Assembly (NCBI RefSeq): GCF_043235035.1 | Contig: NZ_JAZAQF010000021.1 | Location: 62,001-126,000 of the forward strand | Length of the DNA stretch: 64,000 bases | From: CACIAM-69d sp001698445 | GTDB lineage: Bacteria > Cyanobacteriota > Cyanobacteriia > CACIAM-69d | Reading direction: 5' to 3' | Part shown: in pieces, positions 52,732 to 61,508 of the stretch | How positions within the stretch are numbered: the first letter of the stretch is position 1 | Layout of the letters: every line of letters starts with the position of its first letter | Notes under the pieces: generated by a model | What the model saw: only the letters and a program-made list of their open reading frames with translations | The model's database searches: none | What the model was told of the DNA's origin: nothing | Made by a program: the position numbers and the translations under genes

Positions 52732-53415
52732 ATGACAACCACAGTGGAGATCGAACAACTAACACTCCAGGATCTGGAACAGCGGTTGGGTCTCCAGCGC
52801 AGTGATGATCCTGATTTCTTTCGGGAGTGGCGCGATCGGTTGCCGGATTTGGGGGCGATCGAGCGAGATCGGCTGCAACGAATTCAAGCCAGCTATGCCA
52901 ACTTGGAGCGGCGATCGGTGCTCGAAAATACGGTCAAGTTGGTGGTGGTGGCTCCGCTGTTGGATCTCGCCGGTTTCTTTTTGCCGCCGTTCTATGTGGA
53001 TACGGAAACTTCAGTAGAAATTGTGGTCGATCGCCCCGTGGACGCTAACCCGATTGGGGGCGAAAAGCTGCGCGGCCGGGTGGATAGTTTGGTGTTGATG
53101 GGTCGTTTGTGGGTGTTGGCGATCGAATCCAAGCGGGCTGAATTTTCAGTCAAGGTGGGGATTCCGCAGGTATTGGGCTATATGTTGGCAGCGTCTCCCG
53201 ATCGACAAGCACGGTTTGGTTTAGTGACCAATGGCAGTAGTTTTGTGTTTTTAAAATTAGCCAAGGTGCTGACATTTCCTGATGATGCCGACACACCTCT
53301 CTACAGTTGGCAGTACGACAAATCACCAGAATTAATTCTCGATCGCGCGGATGATTTGGCAACGGTTTTGCAAGTGATGAAAAAACTTGGGGCGATCGTC
53401 AGTCAAGCTATTTGA
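52732..53415 (+). CDS. Solitary type I restriction HsdR N-terminal-like nuclease
   Basis: 227 residues. ENTVKLVVVAPLLDLAGFFLPPFYV is followed by the PD-(D/E)XK core: D118 in GRVDSLVL and E132-x-K134 in LAIESKRAEF, then PQVLGYMLAA and LVTNGSSFVF. This matches the HSDR_N nuclease domain without the helicase part of HsdR. No hsdM or hsdS is nearby. Such stand-alone proteins are common in cyanobacteria and may be defence remnants or independent nucleases; the catalytic residues look intact. Confidence 0.78.
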   Translation: MTTTVEIEQLTLQDLEQRLGLQRSDDPDFFREWRDRLPDLGAIERDRLQRIQASYANLERRSVLENTVKLVVVAPLLDLAGFFLPPFYVDTETSVEIVVDRPVDANPIGGEKLRGRVDSLVLMGRLWVLAIESKRAEFSVKVGIPQVLGYMLAASPDRQARFGLVTNGSSFVFLKLAKVLTFPDDADTPLYSWQYDKSPELILDRADDLATVLQVMKKLGAIVSQAI

Positions 53416-53485
53416 TTTCACGCCCGATCGCTACTCATTAACAATTAATTTTTTGATAAAAAACGCCTTGAAGGGATCGTGGGAG

Positions 53486-53505
53486 CAAGGGGCTTAAGCC
53501 CCTTG
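53486..53505. repeat. Dispersed palindrome copy
   Basis: CAAGGGGCTTAAGCCCCTTG, preceded by GATCGTGGGAG as in the intact element at 62484. It lies 70 bp after the nuclease gene and just after the end of higA (convergent), so it could terminate either transcript. Confidence 0.75.
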
Positions 53506-53527
53506 TCTAGGGCGGCTAGAGTGACAA

Positions 53528-53926
53528 TCAAAGAAAGATCGTGTAGGGCAGTCCAAAGAATTCGCCTAACCGTTGCGCTTGTTTCTTAGAAATGTCGCGC
53601 TTGCCGTTGACTACTTCAGAAACAATGCCTTTGGAGCCAATCACTCCGACCAAATCGGCTTGTTTGAGGCCGTTTTGTTCTATCAGTTCCAACAGTACTT
53701 TCCGCCCAGAGCAATCAGCGATCGCATAGTGCTGATCGTCATAGCTACTAACGAGCAATGTCAGTAAATCCAATAGAGCTGATTCTTCAGGCGATCGGTT
53801 TTCGCGAAAAAGCAATTGTTCCACACGATCAACGATGCGATCATATTCTTCTTCAGTTTTAATAACAGTAGGTTGAACTTCAGCTAGTAACTGAGAGTAG
53901 GTTTGTGAATCAAGGACTGCTAGCAT
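53528..53926 (-). CDS. higA: HigA-type antitoxin (HTH)
   Basis: 132 residues from ATG 53926. An N-terminal helical region (TEEEYDRIVDRVEQLLF) is followed by a Xre-type HTH (about 85-132) with LIEQNGLKQADLVGVIGSKGIVSEVVNGKRDISKKQAQRLGEFF. It should bind both the toxin and the operator. Located 76 bp downstream of higB, the toxin-first order typical of higBA. Confidence 0.82.
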   Translation of the reverse strand: MLAVLDSQTYSQLLAEVQPTVIKTEEEYDRIVDRVEQLLFRENRSPEESALLDLLTLLVSSYDDQHYAIADCSGRKVLLELIEQNGLKQADLVGVIGSKGIVSEVVNGKRDISKKQAQRLGEFFGLPYTIFL

Positions 53927-54014
53927 AAGTTGATTCAAGCTCTGTGTTGGTATGTCGTCTATACTTGGCTTGTGAATCGAGGTTCTTAGAAGGTCAACAT
54001 CGCCTATTCAAATA

Positions 54015-54347
54015 TCACCGATCTTTTAAGTCGTCAGGAATAATTAACTTGCTATATTCATCGTGGGTGCATATTTTTTTGATAAAGATAGCAGCATTGT
54101 TTAGGAGTCCATTGTCTTGAAGATGGCAGTAGTCTTTTAATCTGGCAATGAGACGATAATTATTGCCACCGATATTGAAAATCAAGAATTCGCCAACGCG
54201 GTCAGCGCTAGAGAATGTTTTTTTTACGTCTTCAAAGCTTTGCCATTTGGCTTTTTCAACAATTTTGAACCACCGCTCCAAGCTAGATTCTGCCTTGGGG
54301 TGGATTTTACAAAATTCACGAATTGGCTTACGACTGATGACATGCAT
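54015..54347 (-). CDS. higB: HigB-type toxin (mRNA interferase)
   Basis: 110 residues. MHVISRKPIREFCKIHPKAE and FSSADRVGEFLIFNIGGNNYRLIA are HigB motifs, and CTHDEYSK replaces the usual LTHKEYD. Between them the stretch RLKDYCHLQDNGLLNNAAIFIK is about eight residues longer than the typical AxIHYNRxKVYIR strand, so this is an unusual variant that may or may not be active. It is the ribosome-dependent toxin of the pair. Confidence 0.78.
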   Translation of the reverse strand: MHVISRKPIREFCKIHPKAESSLERWFKIVEKAKWQSFEDVKKTFSSADRVGEFLIFNIGGNNYRLIARLKDYCHLQDNGLLNNAAIFIKKICTHDEYSKLIIPDDLKDR

Positions 54348-54554
54348 TTTGAGCTAATTCTCAGAACTTCCACGTTTCGGCACTTTGTACCTCCTGTAGG
54401 AATGGTTCGCAATTCGGTGATTACGGAGTTAGCGAAATCATGAGTCAATTATAGTTCGCTTTTTGAGAACCATCAAGCCAAAAACGATAGAGACGACGGT
54501 TGAATCGAAACATCCTGCTTTAGAATAAAGAGTCTCGATCGCCCCGCCAGAGCC

Positions 54555-55910
54555 ATGAGCAACCAACCCCGCCGCTACCACATCACCACCTTCGGCTGTC
54601 AGATGAACAAGGCCGACTCCGAGCGGATGGCCGGCATCCTCGACACCATGGGCTTTGCTTGGACTGAAGAACCCGAAGAAGCGGATCTGATTCTCTACAA
54701 CACCTGCACAATTCGCGACAACGCCGAACAAAAGGTCTATTCCTACCTCGGGCGGCAGGCCAAGCGCAAACAAACCAACCCCGACCTGACGATCGTGGTG
54801 GCCGGCTGCGTCGCTCAACAGGAAGGCGAGCAACTGTTGCGGCGCGTGCCCGAGGTGGATTTGATCATGGGGCCCCAGCACGCCAATCGCCTCGAAGACT
54901 TGCTGGAGCAGGTGTTCAACGGTAGCCAGGTGGTGGCCACGGAACCCGTCCATATTATGGAAGACATCACCAAGCCCCGCCGGGATAGTCAAATTACGGC
55001 TTGGGTCAATGTGATTTACGGTTGCAACGAGCGCTGCACCTATTGCGTTGTTCCAGGGGTGCGCGGCGTGGAGCAATCGCGCTATCCCGAGGAAATTCGC
55101 CGGGAAATGGAGGAATTGGGTCGCCAGGGCTACAAGGAAGTGACCTTGCTGGGCCAAAACATCGATGCCTATGGGCGCGACTTGCCCGGAAGCTTGCCCG
55201 ACGGACGGCATAAGTACAACTTCACGGACTTGCTGCGGGAAGTGCATGACGTGGCAGGCATTGAGCGGTTGCGGTTTGCCACCAGCCACCCGCGCTACTT
55301 CACGGAGCGGCTGATTCGCACCTGCGCCGAGCTGCCGAAGGTTTGCAAGCACTTCCACATTCCATTCCAGTCGGGCGACAACGAGGTTCTGAAAGCCATG
55401 TCGCGCGGCTACACCCACGAGCGCTACCGGCAAATTATTGACACGATTCGCCGCTACATGCCCGATGCGTCGATTAGTGCCGATGCGATCGTTGGTTTCC
55501 CGGGTGAAACGGAGGAGCAGTTCCAAAACACGCTGAAGCTGGTTGAGGATATTGGCTTTGATCAGCTCAATACGGCGGCCTATTCGCCTCGGCCGGGCAC
55601 GCCTGCGGCCCTGTGGGACAACCAGTTGGATGAGGAAACCAAGAGCGATCGCCTGCAACGGTTAAATCATCTGGTGTCGGTTAAGGCGGCGGAGCGATCG
55701 CAGCGCTATTTTGGCCGCACGGAATATGTGTTGGTGGAAGATGTGAACCCGAAGAATCCGAGCCAGGTGATGGGCCGCACCGATGGCAATCGGTTGACCT
55801 TCTTTGCGGGAGATTTTGCAGAACTGCGCGGCAAAATTGTCCCCGTCAAAATTACGGAGGTACGAGCCTTCAGTTTGACCGGTGAGGCTTTGTTGCCCGC
55901 TCTTTGCTAA
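54555..55910 (+). CDS. miaB: tRNA-2-methylthio-N6-dimethylallyladenosine synthase
   Basis: 451 residues. UPF0004 domain with three Cys (TTFGCQMN, YNTCTIR, VAGCVAQQ) for one 4Fe-4S cluster; radical SAM CxxxCxxC in GCNERCTYCVVPGVRG for the second; C-terminal TRAM domain (about 380-445). It adds a methylthio group to i6A37 in tRNA. Complete and well conserved. Confidence 0.95.
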   Translation: MSNQPRRYHITTFGCQMNKADSERMAGILDTMGFAWTEEPEEADLILYNTCTIRDNAEQKVYSYLGRQAKRKQTNPDLTIVVAGCVAQQEGEQLLRRVPEVDLIMGPQHANRLEDLLEQVFNGSQVVATEPVHIMEDITKPRRDSQITAWVNVIYGCNERCTYCVVPGVRGVEQSRYPEEIRREMEELGRQGYKEVTLLGQNIDAYGRDLPGSLPDGRHKYNFTDLLREVHDVAGIERLRFATSHPRYFTERLIRTCAELPKVCKHFHIPFQSGDNEVLKAMSRGYTHERYRQIIDTIRRYMPDASISADAIVGFPGETEEQFQNTLKLVEDIGFDQLNTAAYSPRPGTPAALWDNQLDEETKSDRLQRLNHLVSVKAAERSQRYFGRTEYVLVEDVNPKNPSQVMGRTDGNRLTFFAGDFAELRGKIVPVKITEVRAFSLTGEALLPALC

Positions 55911-56013
55911 GACAACCTATTCATATTGGGTTCATATTGGGCGGCGATCGCCCTGAGGTGCGAATTCCCTGGGAACACAGCCCAAATTAGTTCGCCAAAG
56001 CTAGTTAAGCCAG

Positions 56014-56847
56014 TTAGGCCAAGGCCGCTCGCGGCGCATTCGTGCTGCTGGCGGCCTTCTGGTTGAGGGTTTCCAGGGCAGCGGCGGCGGCGGATTTTTC
56101 GGCTTCTTTTTTGGAGCGGCCTTGACCGGTTCCCAAAATCCGAGACCCCAACGAAACTTGGCAGGAAAAGAGGGGATTGTGATCCTGTCCGGCAATCTTT
56201 TGGGTGTTGTATTTTGGCAAGGAAAGACCACATTTGTGGGCCCATTCTTGCAGTTGATTCTTTACATCAAGGCTCGATCGCGCCTGGAGTTCTTCGATCG
56301 GCACTGCGTCAAACAAGGCTTCCACAAAGGGGCGAACAATCTCCACATCCCCATGTTGATCGAGATAGTAAGCTCCGACCAAGGCTTCAAAAGCACTGCT
56401 GAGTAGGTTGGGATTATGGCGACCTCCCATCTGCTCAACCCCTCGGCTCATTCGCAGTTGCTGACCTAAATTCAGGGCGATCGCAAACTGAGCCAGTTGC
56501 TTTTCATCAACGAGGGCCGATCGCCGCCGGGTCATTTCGTCCTCGCCCAAATCGGGAAAGCGGCGATACAAATAAGCCCCACTAACAAAGGTCAAAATTG
56601 CATCACCCAAAAATTCCAGTCGCTCGTTATCCTCACCGAGCCGTGGATTTTCCCGCACGAGCGATCGATGGGTGAGAGCCTGAATCAACAGGCTTTGGCA
56701 GTTAAACCGAGGCAACTCCGGCACCAAGTGGGGCATCAGCGACGTTTGGGCGATCGACTCCTGAACAGCAAGGGATTTGGCAGGTCGCGGCCAGGTAACC
56801 ACCCTAGGGCGTTCGGAACCAGACGGCTGTTGAGCAAAGGCGGTCAT
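56014..56847 (-). CDS. rnc: Ribonuclease III
   Basis: 277 residues, or 240 if translation begins at the ATG of MPHLVPELPRF. Catalytic signature ERLEFLGDAIL (75-85) with the second acidic site in SSAFEALVGAYYLD; C-terminal dsRBD with KNQLQEWAHKCGL and GQGRSKKEAEKSAAAAALE. It processes rRNA precursors and structured mRNAs as a dimer. The first 37 residues are not conserved and make the true start uncertain. Confidence 0.93.
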   Translation of the reverse strand: MTAFAQQPSGSERPRVVTWPRPAKSLAVQESIAQTSLMPHLVPELPRFNCQSLLIQALTHRSLVRENPRLGEDNERLEFLGDAILTFVSGAYLYRRFPDLGEDEMTRRRSALVDEKQLAQFAIALNLGQQLRMSRGVEQMGGRHNPNLLSSAFEALVGAYYLDQHGDVEIVRPFVEALFDAVPIEELQARSSLDVKNQLQEWAHKCGLSLPKYNTQKIAGQDHNPLFSCQVSLGSRILGTGQGRSKKEAEKSAAAAALETLNQKAASSTNAPRAALA

Positions 56848-57539
56848 AACGGCGTTGAGTCCTTGGATTGGGAAATTTTGGGCATTGGCAATGGGCCAGT
56901 GATCCTAAATAGGCAAGAGGCACAACAACAGGACAACTAAAGTTGGGAGCGCCAGCCACCCAATGCAATCACAACTACGGCGCAGCGTCTGATCTTGAAT
57001 CTCAGCCGAGTTGCTAGCTATGTGGGCTGCGAACCTCAGAACTTTGGCGACTGTCGGCGTTCTTGCATATCAAACCTTTACCGGAACTAGAGCAGAGCTT
57101 AAACCCCTATTGGGTTTGGCAGATTATGAGTAGAGATTGTCTTATATGGTTAATACCCTATCGATCAATCGTGAAAAACTCGGGAAGGTAATTCTTAAAT
57201 TCAAGCCCGCTCCAAGGGTAGTTTACCGCGCTCGAATAGTTGCAGGCCAAAGCATTGGGGGCTTTTTAAAGGTTTCATCAAGCCCCTTGATCATGAGTGA
57301 CAGATATCAAATTGGCACGCGATCGCCCAAAGGAGTCTTGCTCCTCCATCTAAGAGGATGTCTGAGAAGTATCTTTTAGTGCGGGCCAGGCATCGACACA
57401 AGCATTAATAGAAGCATTAATAGAAGCGCCAATTATTACTAGGGGCAAGGAGTTTCAGCCCCTTGTCTAGGTCGATCGCTGGGGCATCCAGAGCAGCGAC
57501 TTTGGCTTTTCAGGCATCCTCTAGGAGGACAGATTAGTG
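56848..57539. other. Intergenic region, no supported gene
   Basis: 692 bp between the rnc start and the end of the sensor kinase gene. A short ORF at 57137-57379 shows no family features. AGCATTAATAGA is repeated back to back (about 57401-57424), a degenerate copy of the dispersed palindrome sits at 57446-57465, and 57354-57374 (GAGGATGTCTGAGAAGT) has the look of an insertion-sequence end. This resembles decayed mobile DNA. Confidence 0.5.
57446..57465. repeat. Dispersed palindrome, imperfect copy
   Basis: CAAGGAGTTTCAGCCCCTTG keeps 16-17 of 20 core positions, followed by TCTAGG as in the 53486 copy. It lies 75 bp past the stop of the sensor kinase gene on its strand. Confidence 0.6.
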
Positions 57540-59399
57540 CTAGGAATTGGCGCGATGGATCGGTAACACCACAAGGATTTCCGTTCCTCGATTGAGGGTC
57601 GATCGACAGATCAGTTGTCCCCGATGATGTTCCACCACAATTTGATAGGTAATGCTTAGCCCCAAGCCCGTTCCCATGCCCACGGGCTTGGTGGTGAAGA
57701 ACGGATCGAATAATTTGGGTTGAATGGCTTCGGGAATTCCGGGGCCATTATCCGCGATCGTGATGGTGAGGTGCTCAGAGTCGGACAGGGCTGTGGCGAT
57801 CCGAATTTGACTCGGTTGATTGAGGCATTCTTGGTAGCTTCGTGATCGATCGCGCTCATCCAAGGCATCGATCGCATTCGTCAGCAAATGCATCAACGCT
57901 TGATTGAGTTGTCCTGCAAAACAGTCGATCGGGGGAACAGGGCCATAATCACGAACAATTTGAATTTCCGGACGTTCATTCTGCTCCCGCAATCGATAGC
58001 CCAAAATCGTGAGGGCACTCTCGATCGACTCATGCAAATCAATTGTTTTAAATTCTGCCTCGTCCAGCCGCGAAAACACTCGCAGGGATTTCACAATATC
58101 GCGAATCCGACCAGTGCCCACTTCCATCGAAGAAAACACGCGATCTAAATCACCTTGAATGAATTCCAAATCGCTTTCTTGAATCGCCTCTTGCAAATGT
58201 TGGGGAGGGTTAGGATAGGCTTCTTGATAAAGCGCCACTAGGGCTTGCAACTCCTGGGCATAGTTCTTGGCATGGTAGAGATTGCTATAAACAAAACCCG
58301 CTGGATTATTAATTTCATGGGCAATACCTGCCACCATTTTGCCCAGACTAGACATTTTTTCCGAATGGACGAGGCGACTTTGAGCCTGGTGTAGCTCACT
58401 CATATATAAATCGGCCCACTCAACCAATTGATTAAACGCCATGGATAAATCGGCAGTGGTTTTATCCTCTTGGGTAATGGATGCCCTTAGTTTTAAGTTG
58501 TTCTCTGTGGTAACTTTTTGGACTGTTTCAGTCAGCTCCAGCAAGGGTGTTGTAATGGTTTTACCGGCCATCAACGACAGAAAAATGCCCAACAACAAAC
58601 TCACGAACAAACTGCCGCCCACAATCAGCGCTTGAATCTGTCGAATTTCCTGTAGTTGATCAGTGCCAACATTTTCCTGTTCTTCCACTTGCTCCGCAAC
58701 ATCCAGAAGTTCCTGGTGAATGCCGTTCAGTTCCAAGTAAAGCGATCGATAGGAATCGCTTACCAGAAAATCCACCAGAGTTTGATGGGCTGCTTCATAT
58801 TCCTGAGTCGTGTATCCCGGTCGAAGGGTCAATGACTGCAAGACGGGAAAAGCAAAGCGCTGATAGTGGCGCATGGACTCATTGAGGCGGTTCACCAATT
58901 GTTGCCACTGAGCCGTATCGATTCCATCCTCCTGAACCTTCATGGTGACCGAAAATTCTACTAATTCTCGGCGTAGTTCCGCCAATTTATCGAGGTGTTG
59001 TCGTTGGCGCTCCTGGAATTGTGATGGATATCGCAACAGATATAAAGACTCGAATGGGTAATTGAGAATAACCATCCAATCATCTGCAAAATGAGATAAT
59101 TCCTCTTGGTGAAGATCAGCAGCCCGAATTTCTGCCACAGTTTGGACGGCATAGCGGTTGCCCACCAAGAGGCCAACACTTGTTCCCAAAATGGCTGTGA
59201 AAATGGCTGTTCCAGAAGCCCAACAAACTTTCCGCGCAATGCTCCAATCACGCGAAAGGTGACTCACGAAGCGTTGATATTTCCCGATCGTGAGGTCTGC
59301 CAAACGCCGTGACCAATTTTCCCGGGTAGTCGATTGAGGACGCGACCAAGGATCCTGTGGAGGGGATGATTGAAGCACGGCACGAGACTTGGCGATCAT
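57540..59399 (-). CDS. Membrane sensor histidine kinase
   Basis: 619 residues. Two transmembrane segments (about 58-82 and 260-285) enclose a helical extracytoplasmic sensor region with several WQQ/YQRF helices; then HAMP (about 285-335), a coiled coil, HisKA with H361 in MVAGIAHEINNPAGFV, and HATPase with NAIDAL, DNGPGIPE and GTGLGLSITYQIV. The HEINNP dimerisation box and TTKPVGMGTGLGL place it in the class of large cyanobacterial kinases also represented by the partial gene at 63755. No response regulator is adjacent, so the partner is unknown. Confidence 0.87.
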   Translation of the reverse strand: MIAKSRAVLQSSPPQDPWSRPQSTTRENWSRRLADLTIGKYQRFVSHLSRDWSIARKVCWASGTAIFTAILGTSVGLLVGNRYAVQTVAEIRAADLHQEELSHFADDWMVILNYPFESLYLLRYPSQFQERQRQHLDKLAELRRELVEFSVTMKVQEDGIDTAQWQQLVNRLNESMRHYQRFAFPVLQSLTLRPGYTTQEYEAAHQTLVDFLVSDSYRSLYLELNGIHQELLDVAEQVEEQENVGTDQLQEIRQIQALIVGGSLFVSLLLGIFLSLMAGKTITTPLLELTETVQKVTTENNLKLRASITQEDKTTADLSMAFNQLVEWADLYMSELHQAQSRLVHSEKMSSLGKMVAGIAHEINNPAGFVYSNLYHAKNYAQELQALVALYQEAYPNPPQHLQEAIQESDLEFIQGDLDRVFSSMEVGTGRIRDIVKSLRVFSRLDEAEFKTIDLHESIESALTILGYRLREQNERPEIQIVRDYGPVPPIDCFAGQLNQALMHLLTNAIDALDERDRSRSYQECLNQPSQIRIATALSDSEHLTITIADNGPGIPEAIQPKLFDPFFTTKPVGMGTGLGLSITYQIVVEHHRGQLICRSTLNRGTEILVVLPIHRANS

Positions 59400-60133
59400 G
59401 GAAAATCAGTCCTGCAAGGAGCGTGAAGCACGACTGGCGTAATGGGAAACATGGCGCGTGAAACTTCACTGAGAAAAGCTGGATCAATTGAGGATGGAGG
59501 CTCAACGAAGCTGGATCAATTTTCCAGGCTAATTTCAGCCTTGATCAAGCTTCACTCCCGGAGCATTGAAAGATTATGAATTAATGGTCACTATGATTTG
59601 GGCGATCGCTCTGCTGAGCAATTCAGACAGGGATTTCCTTAGGAAACTGAAGTTCAGATTTGAAATTTGCATCTAAAGTTCAATCCAGATTCAAATCCAA
59701 ATTCATCAATTCATGACAACTCATGATCAAGATCAACATTCAAAAATTAACGTTGATGATCTAAATCAAAAATCATCAGCCAAACATCCAAAAAGAGCTA
59801 GGAATTTTCACCTAGAATACCTGCTTTGATTTAACTCAAGCAGTTTCATCAAGTTGGGTTCGTCAGCCTAGTTCGTCAGCCTAGATCGATGCGAATCGAT
59901 TTCAGTGATTCAATTCGGGTGAATTAGGTAAATTAATTGAAGCGGATTAGCCAGCGACGATTCAGCAAAAACCAAGCTTTAGCAATGCATTGAAGCTTGC
60001 TGTACTTGACTGTACTCGTCAAGTGTAAAAATCTAGGGAAGACAGAGGAAAATTTACATCAGACCCAGAAAAGGCAGGCTTTTTGGAGGGTTCTGCTGGG
60101 AAAGCTTTGGCGTGGATGTCGATCGAGGGGTAA
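59400..60133. other. AT-rich non-coding region upstream of the sensor kinase
   Basis: From about 59560 to 60060 the base composition falls well below that of the surrounding genes and is full of ATCAA/TTCAA/GATCAA repeats (for example TCAAATCC, then TTCATCAATTCATG). TTCGTCAGCCTAG is tandemly duplicated at about 59859-59884. No ORF with family features. It must include the kinase promoter and could hide a small RNA. Confidence 0.5.
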
Positions 60134-60273
60134 GGCCTGTCGTTATTTCCTGAAATCAGGTGAAAGCGCTTGATTTTCGATGCCCCAACCGCCGTAGCAA
60201 GGGGCTAAAGCCCCTTGTCTTCGCTGATCCACTAGGGTTGGAATCAGGGTTTTGGACGATCTGACAACAGGCC
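60134..60273 (-). mobile_element. Miniature inverted-repeat element (MITE), 140 bp, copy A
   Basis: Starts GGCCTGTCGTTA and ends TGACAACAGGCC, imperfect 12-bp terminal inverted repeats. The palindrome CAAGGGGCTAAAGCCCCTTG lies at 60198-60217, 64 bp from the left end and 56 bp from the right. Copy B has 56 and 64, so the two are in opposite orientation; the arms align when one is reverse complemented (CTTGATTTTCGATGCCCC against ATTGATTTTCCATGTCCC). Flanks GTAA and CTGA are not matching duplications, suggesting an older insertion. No coding capacity. Confidence 0.75.
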
Positions 60274-60419
60274 CTGATGCCCTTGGGGGTGGATGGCCAG
60301 GGAATGGCGGGCTAGGCACAACCTAGACACAACTCTTAGCAACCTGTGATTAACTGGTAGCTACGTTGACCATTGCTGGCAAACGGGTCTTGATTTGGGT
60401 GAATGGAACGATTGGCAAC

Positions 60420-61508
60420 ATGAGCAATCCCCTGCGTATTGGACTGTTGTTTGGTGGGCGATCGGGCGAGCATGAGGTGTCGATTCGATCGGCCGCGGCC
60501 GCGGCCCGGGCCCTGCAAGCAGACAGCAATCGCGATCGCCATCAGGTGTTGCCGTTCTATTTGCAAAAGGATGGGCTTTGGCAAGGGCCAGCGGTGGCCC
60601 AAGGGGTGTTGGAGTCGGGGCAACCGTTGCCGAGTGACGATCGGCCCGTCGATCGCGCGGCACTCTGGCAATTTCCGCCCGAGGCCAGCACGGTGGATGT
60701 GTGGTTTCCGACGTTGCACGGGCCCAATGGGGAAGATGGGTCAGTCCAAGGATTGCTGCAACTGATGCAGGTTCCCTGGGTTGGGTCGGGGGTGCTGGGA
60801 TCCGCAGCGGGCATGGACAAGATTGCCATGAAGATGCTGTTTGCCCAGGCGGGCTTGCCGCAAGTGGCCTATCGATTGGTGACTCGATCGGAAGTTTGGT
60901 CAAATCCTTGCGTGTTTCCGAAGCTTTGCGATCAGCTTGAGGCGGATTTGGGCTATCCCTGCTTTGTGAAACCGGCGAATCTCGGATCCTCCGTGGGCAT
61001 TGCCAAGGCCCGATCGCGTGCTGAGTTGGAAGCGGCCCTGGACAGTGCAGCCAGTTTCGATCGACGAATCATTGTGGAAGCGGCGGCGGGGGGCAAACCA
61101 CGGGAGGTGGAATGCGCCGTGCTGGGCAATGATCAGCCGATCGCCTCGGTGATTGGGGAGATCACCTTCGAGAGCGAGTTTTATGACTACGACACCAAAT
61201 ATTCCGACGGGGCGGCGGATTTGGTGATTCCGGCAGCCTTGCCCGCCCCGGTGGTCGATCGCCTGCAAACCATGGCCAAAGAGGCTTTCTTAGCCCTTGA
61301 TTGTGCTGGGTTAGCGCGGGTTGATTTTTTCTATGTGGAAGCCACAGGCGAAATCTTTTTGAACGAGATCAACACGCTGCCGGGTTTCACCGCCACCAGC
61401 ATGTATCCCCAATTGTGGGAAGCGACCGGAATTCCCTTTCCGGAATTAGTACACCGATTGGTAACGCTAGCAATTGAACGTCATACCGTGGCACAAGGGG
61501 CGCAGTAA
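60420..61508 (+). CDS. ddl: D-alanine-D-alanine ligase
   Basis: 362 residues from ATG 60420. ATP-grasp ligase: IGLLFGGRSGEHEVSIRSA at the start, FPTLHGPNGEDGSVQGLLQ, FVKPANLGSSVGI, and metal-binding LNEINTLPGFTATSMYP at the end. It makes D-Ala-D-Ala for the peptidoglycan stem. Its TAA is directly followed by the ATG of the next gene (TAAATG). Confidence 0.95.
   Translation: MSNPLRIGLLFGGRSGEHEVSIRSAAAAARALQADSNRDRHQVLPFYLQKDGLWQGPAVAQGVLESGQPLPSDDRPVDRAALWQFPPEASTVDVWFPTLHGPNGEDGSVQGLLQLMQVPWVGSGVLGSAAGMDKIAMKMLFAQAGLPQVAYRLVTRSEVWSNPCVFPKLCDQLEADLGYPCFVKPANLGSSVGIAKARSRAELEAALDSAASFDRRIIVEAAAGGKPREVECAVLGNDQPIASVIGEITFESEFYDYDTKYSDGAADLVIPAALPAPVVDRLQTMAKEAFLALDCAGLARVDFFYVEATGEIFLNEINTLPGFTATSMYPQLWEATGIPFPELVHRLVTLAIERHTVAQGAQ

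Noticed and set aside
57354..57374. Insertion-sequence terminus (GAGGATGTCTGAGAAGT)
   Set aside because: Looks like an IS end, but no partner inverted repeat or transposase is nearby, so it is not listed as a feature.
57137..57379. 80-codon ORF in the rnc-kinase gap
   Set aside because: No homology signal, no ribosome binding site, and it ends in sequence resembling a decayed insertion-sequence end.
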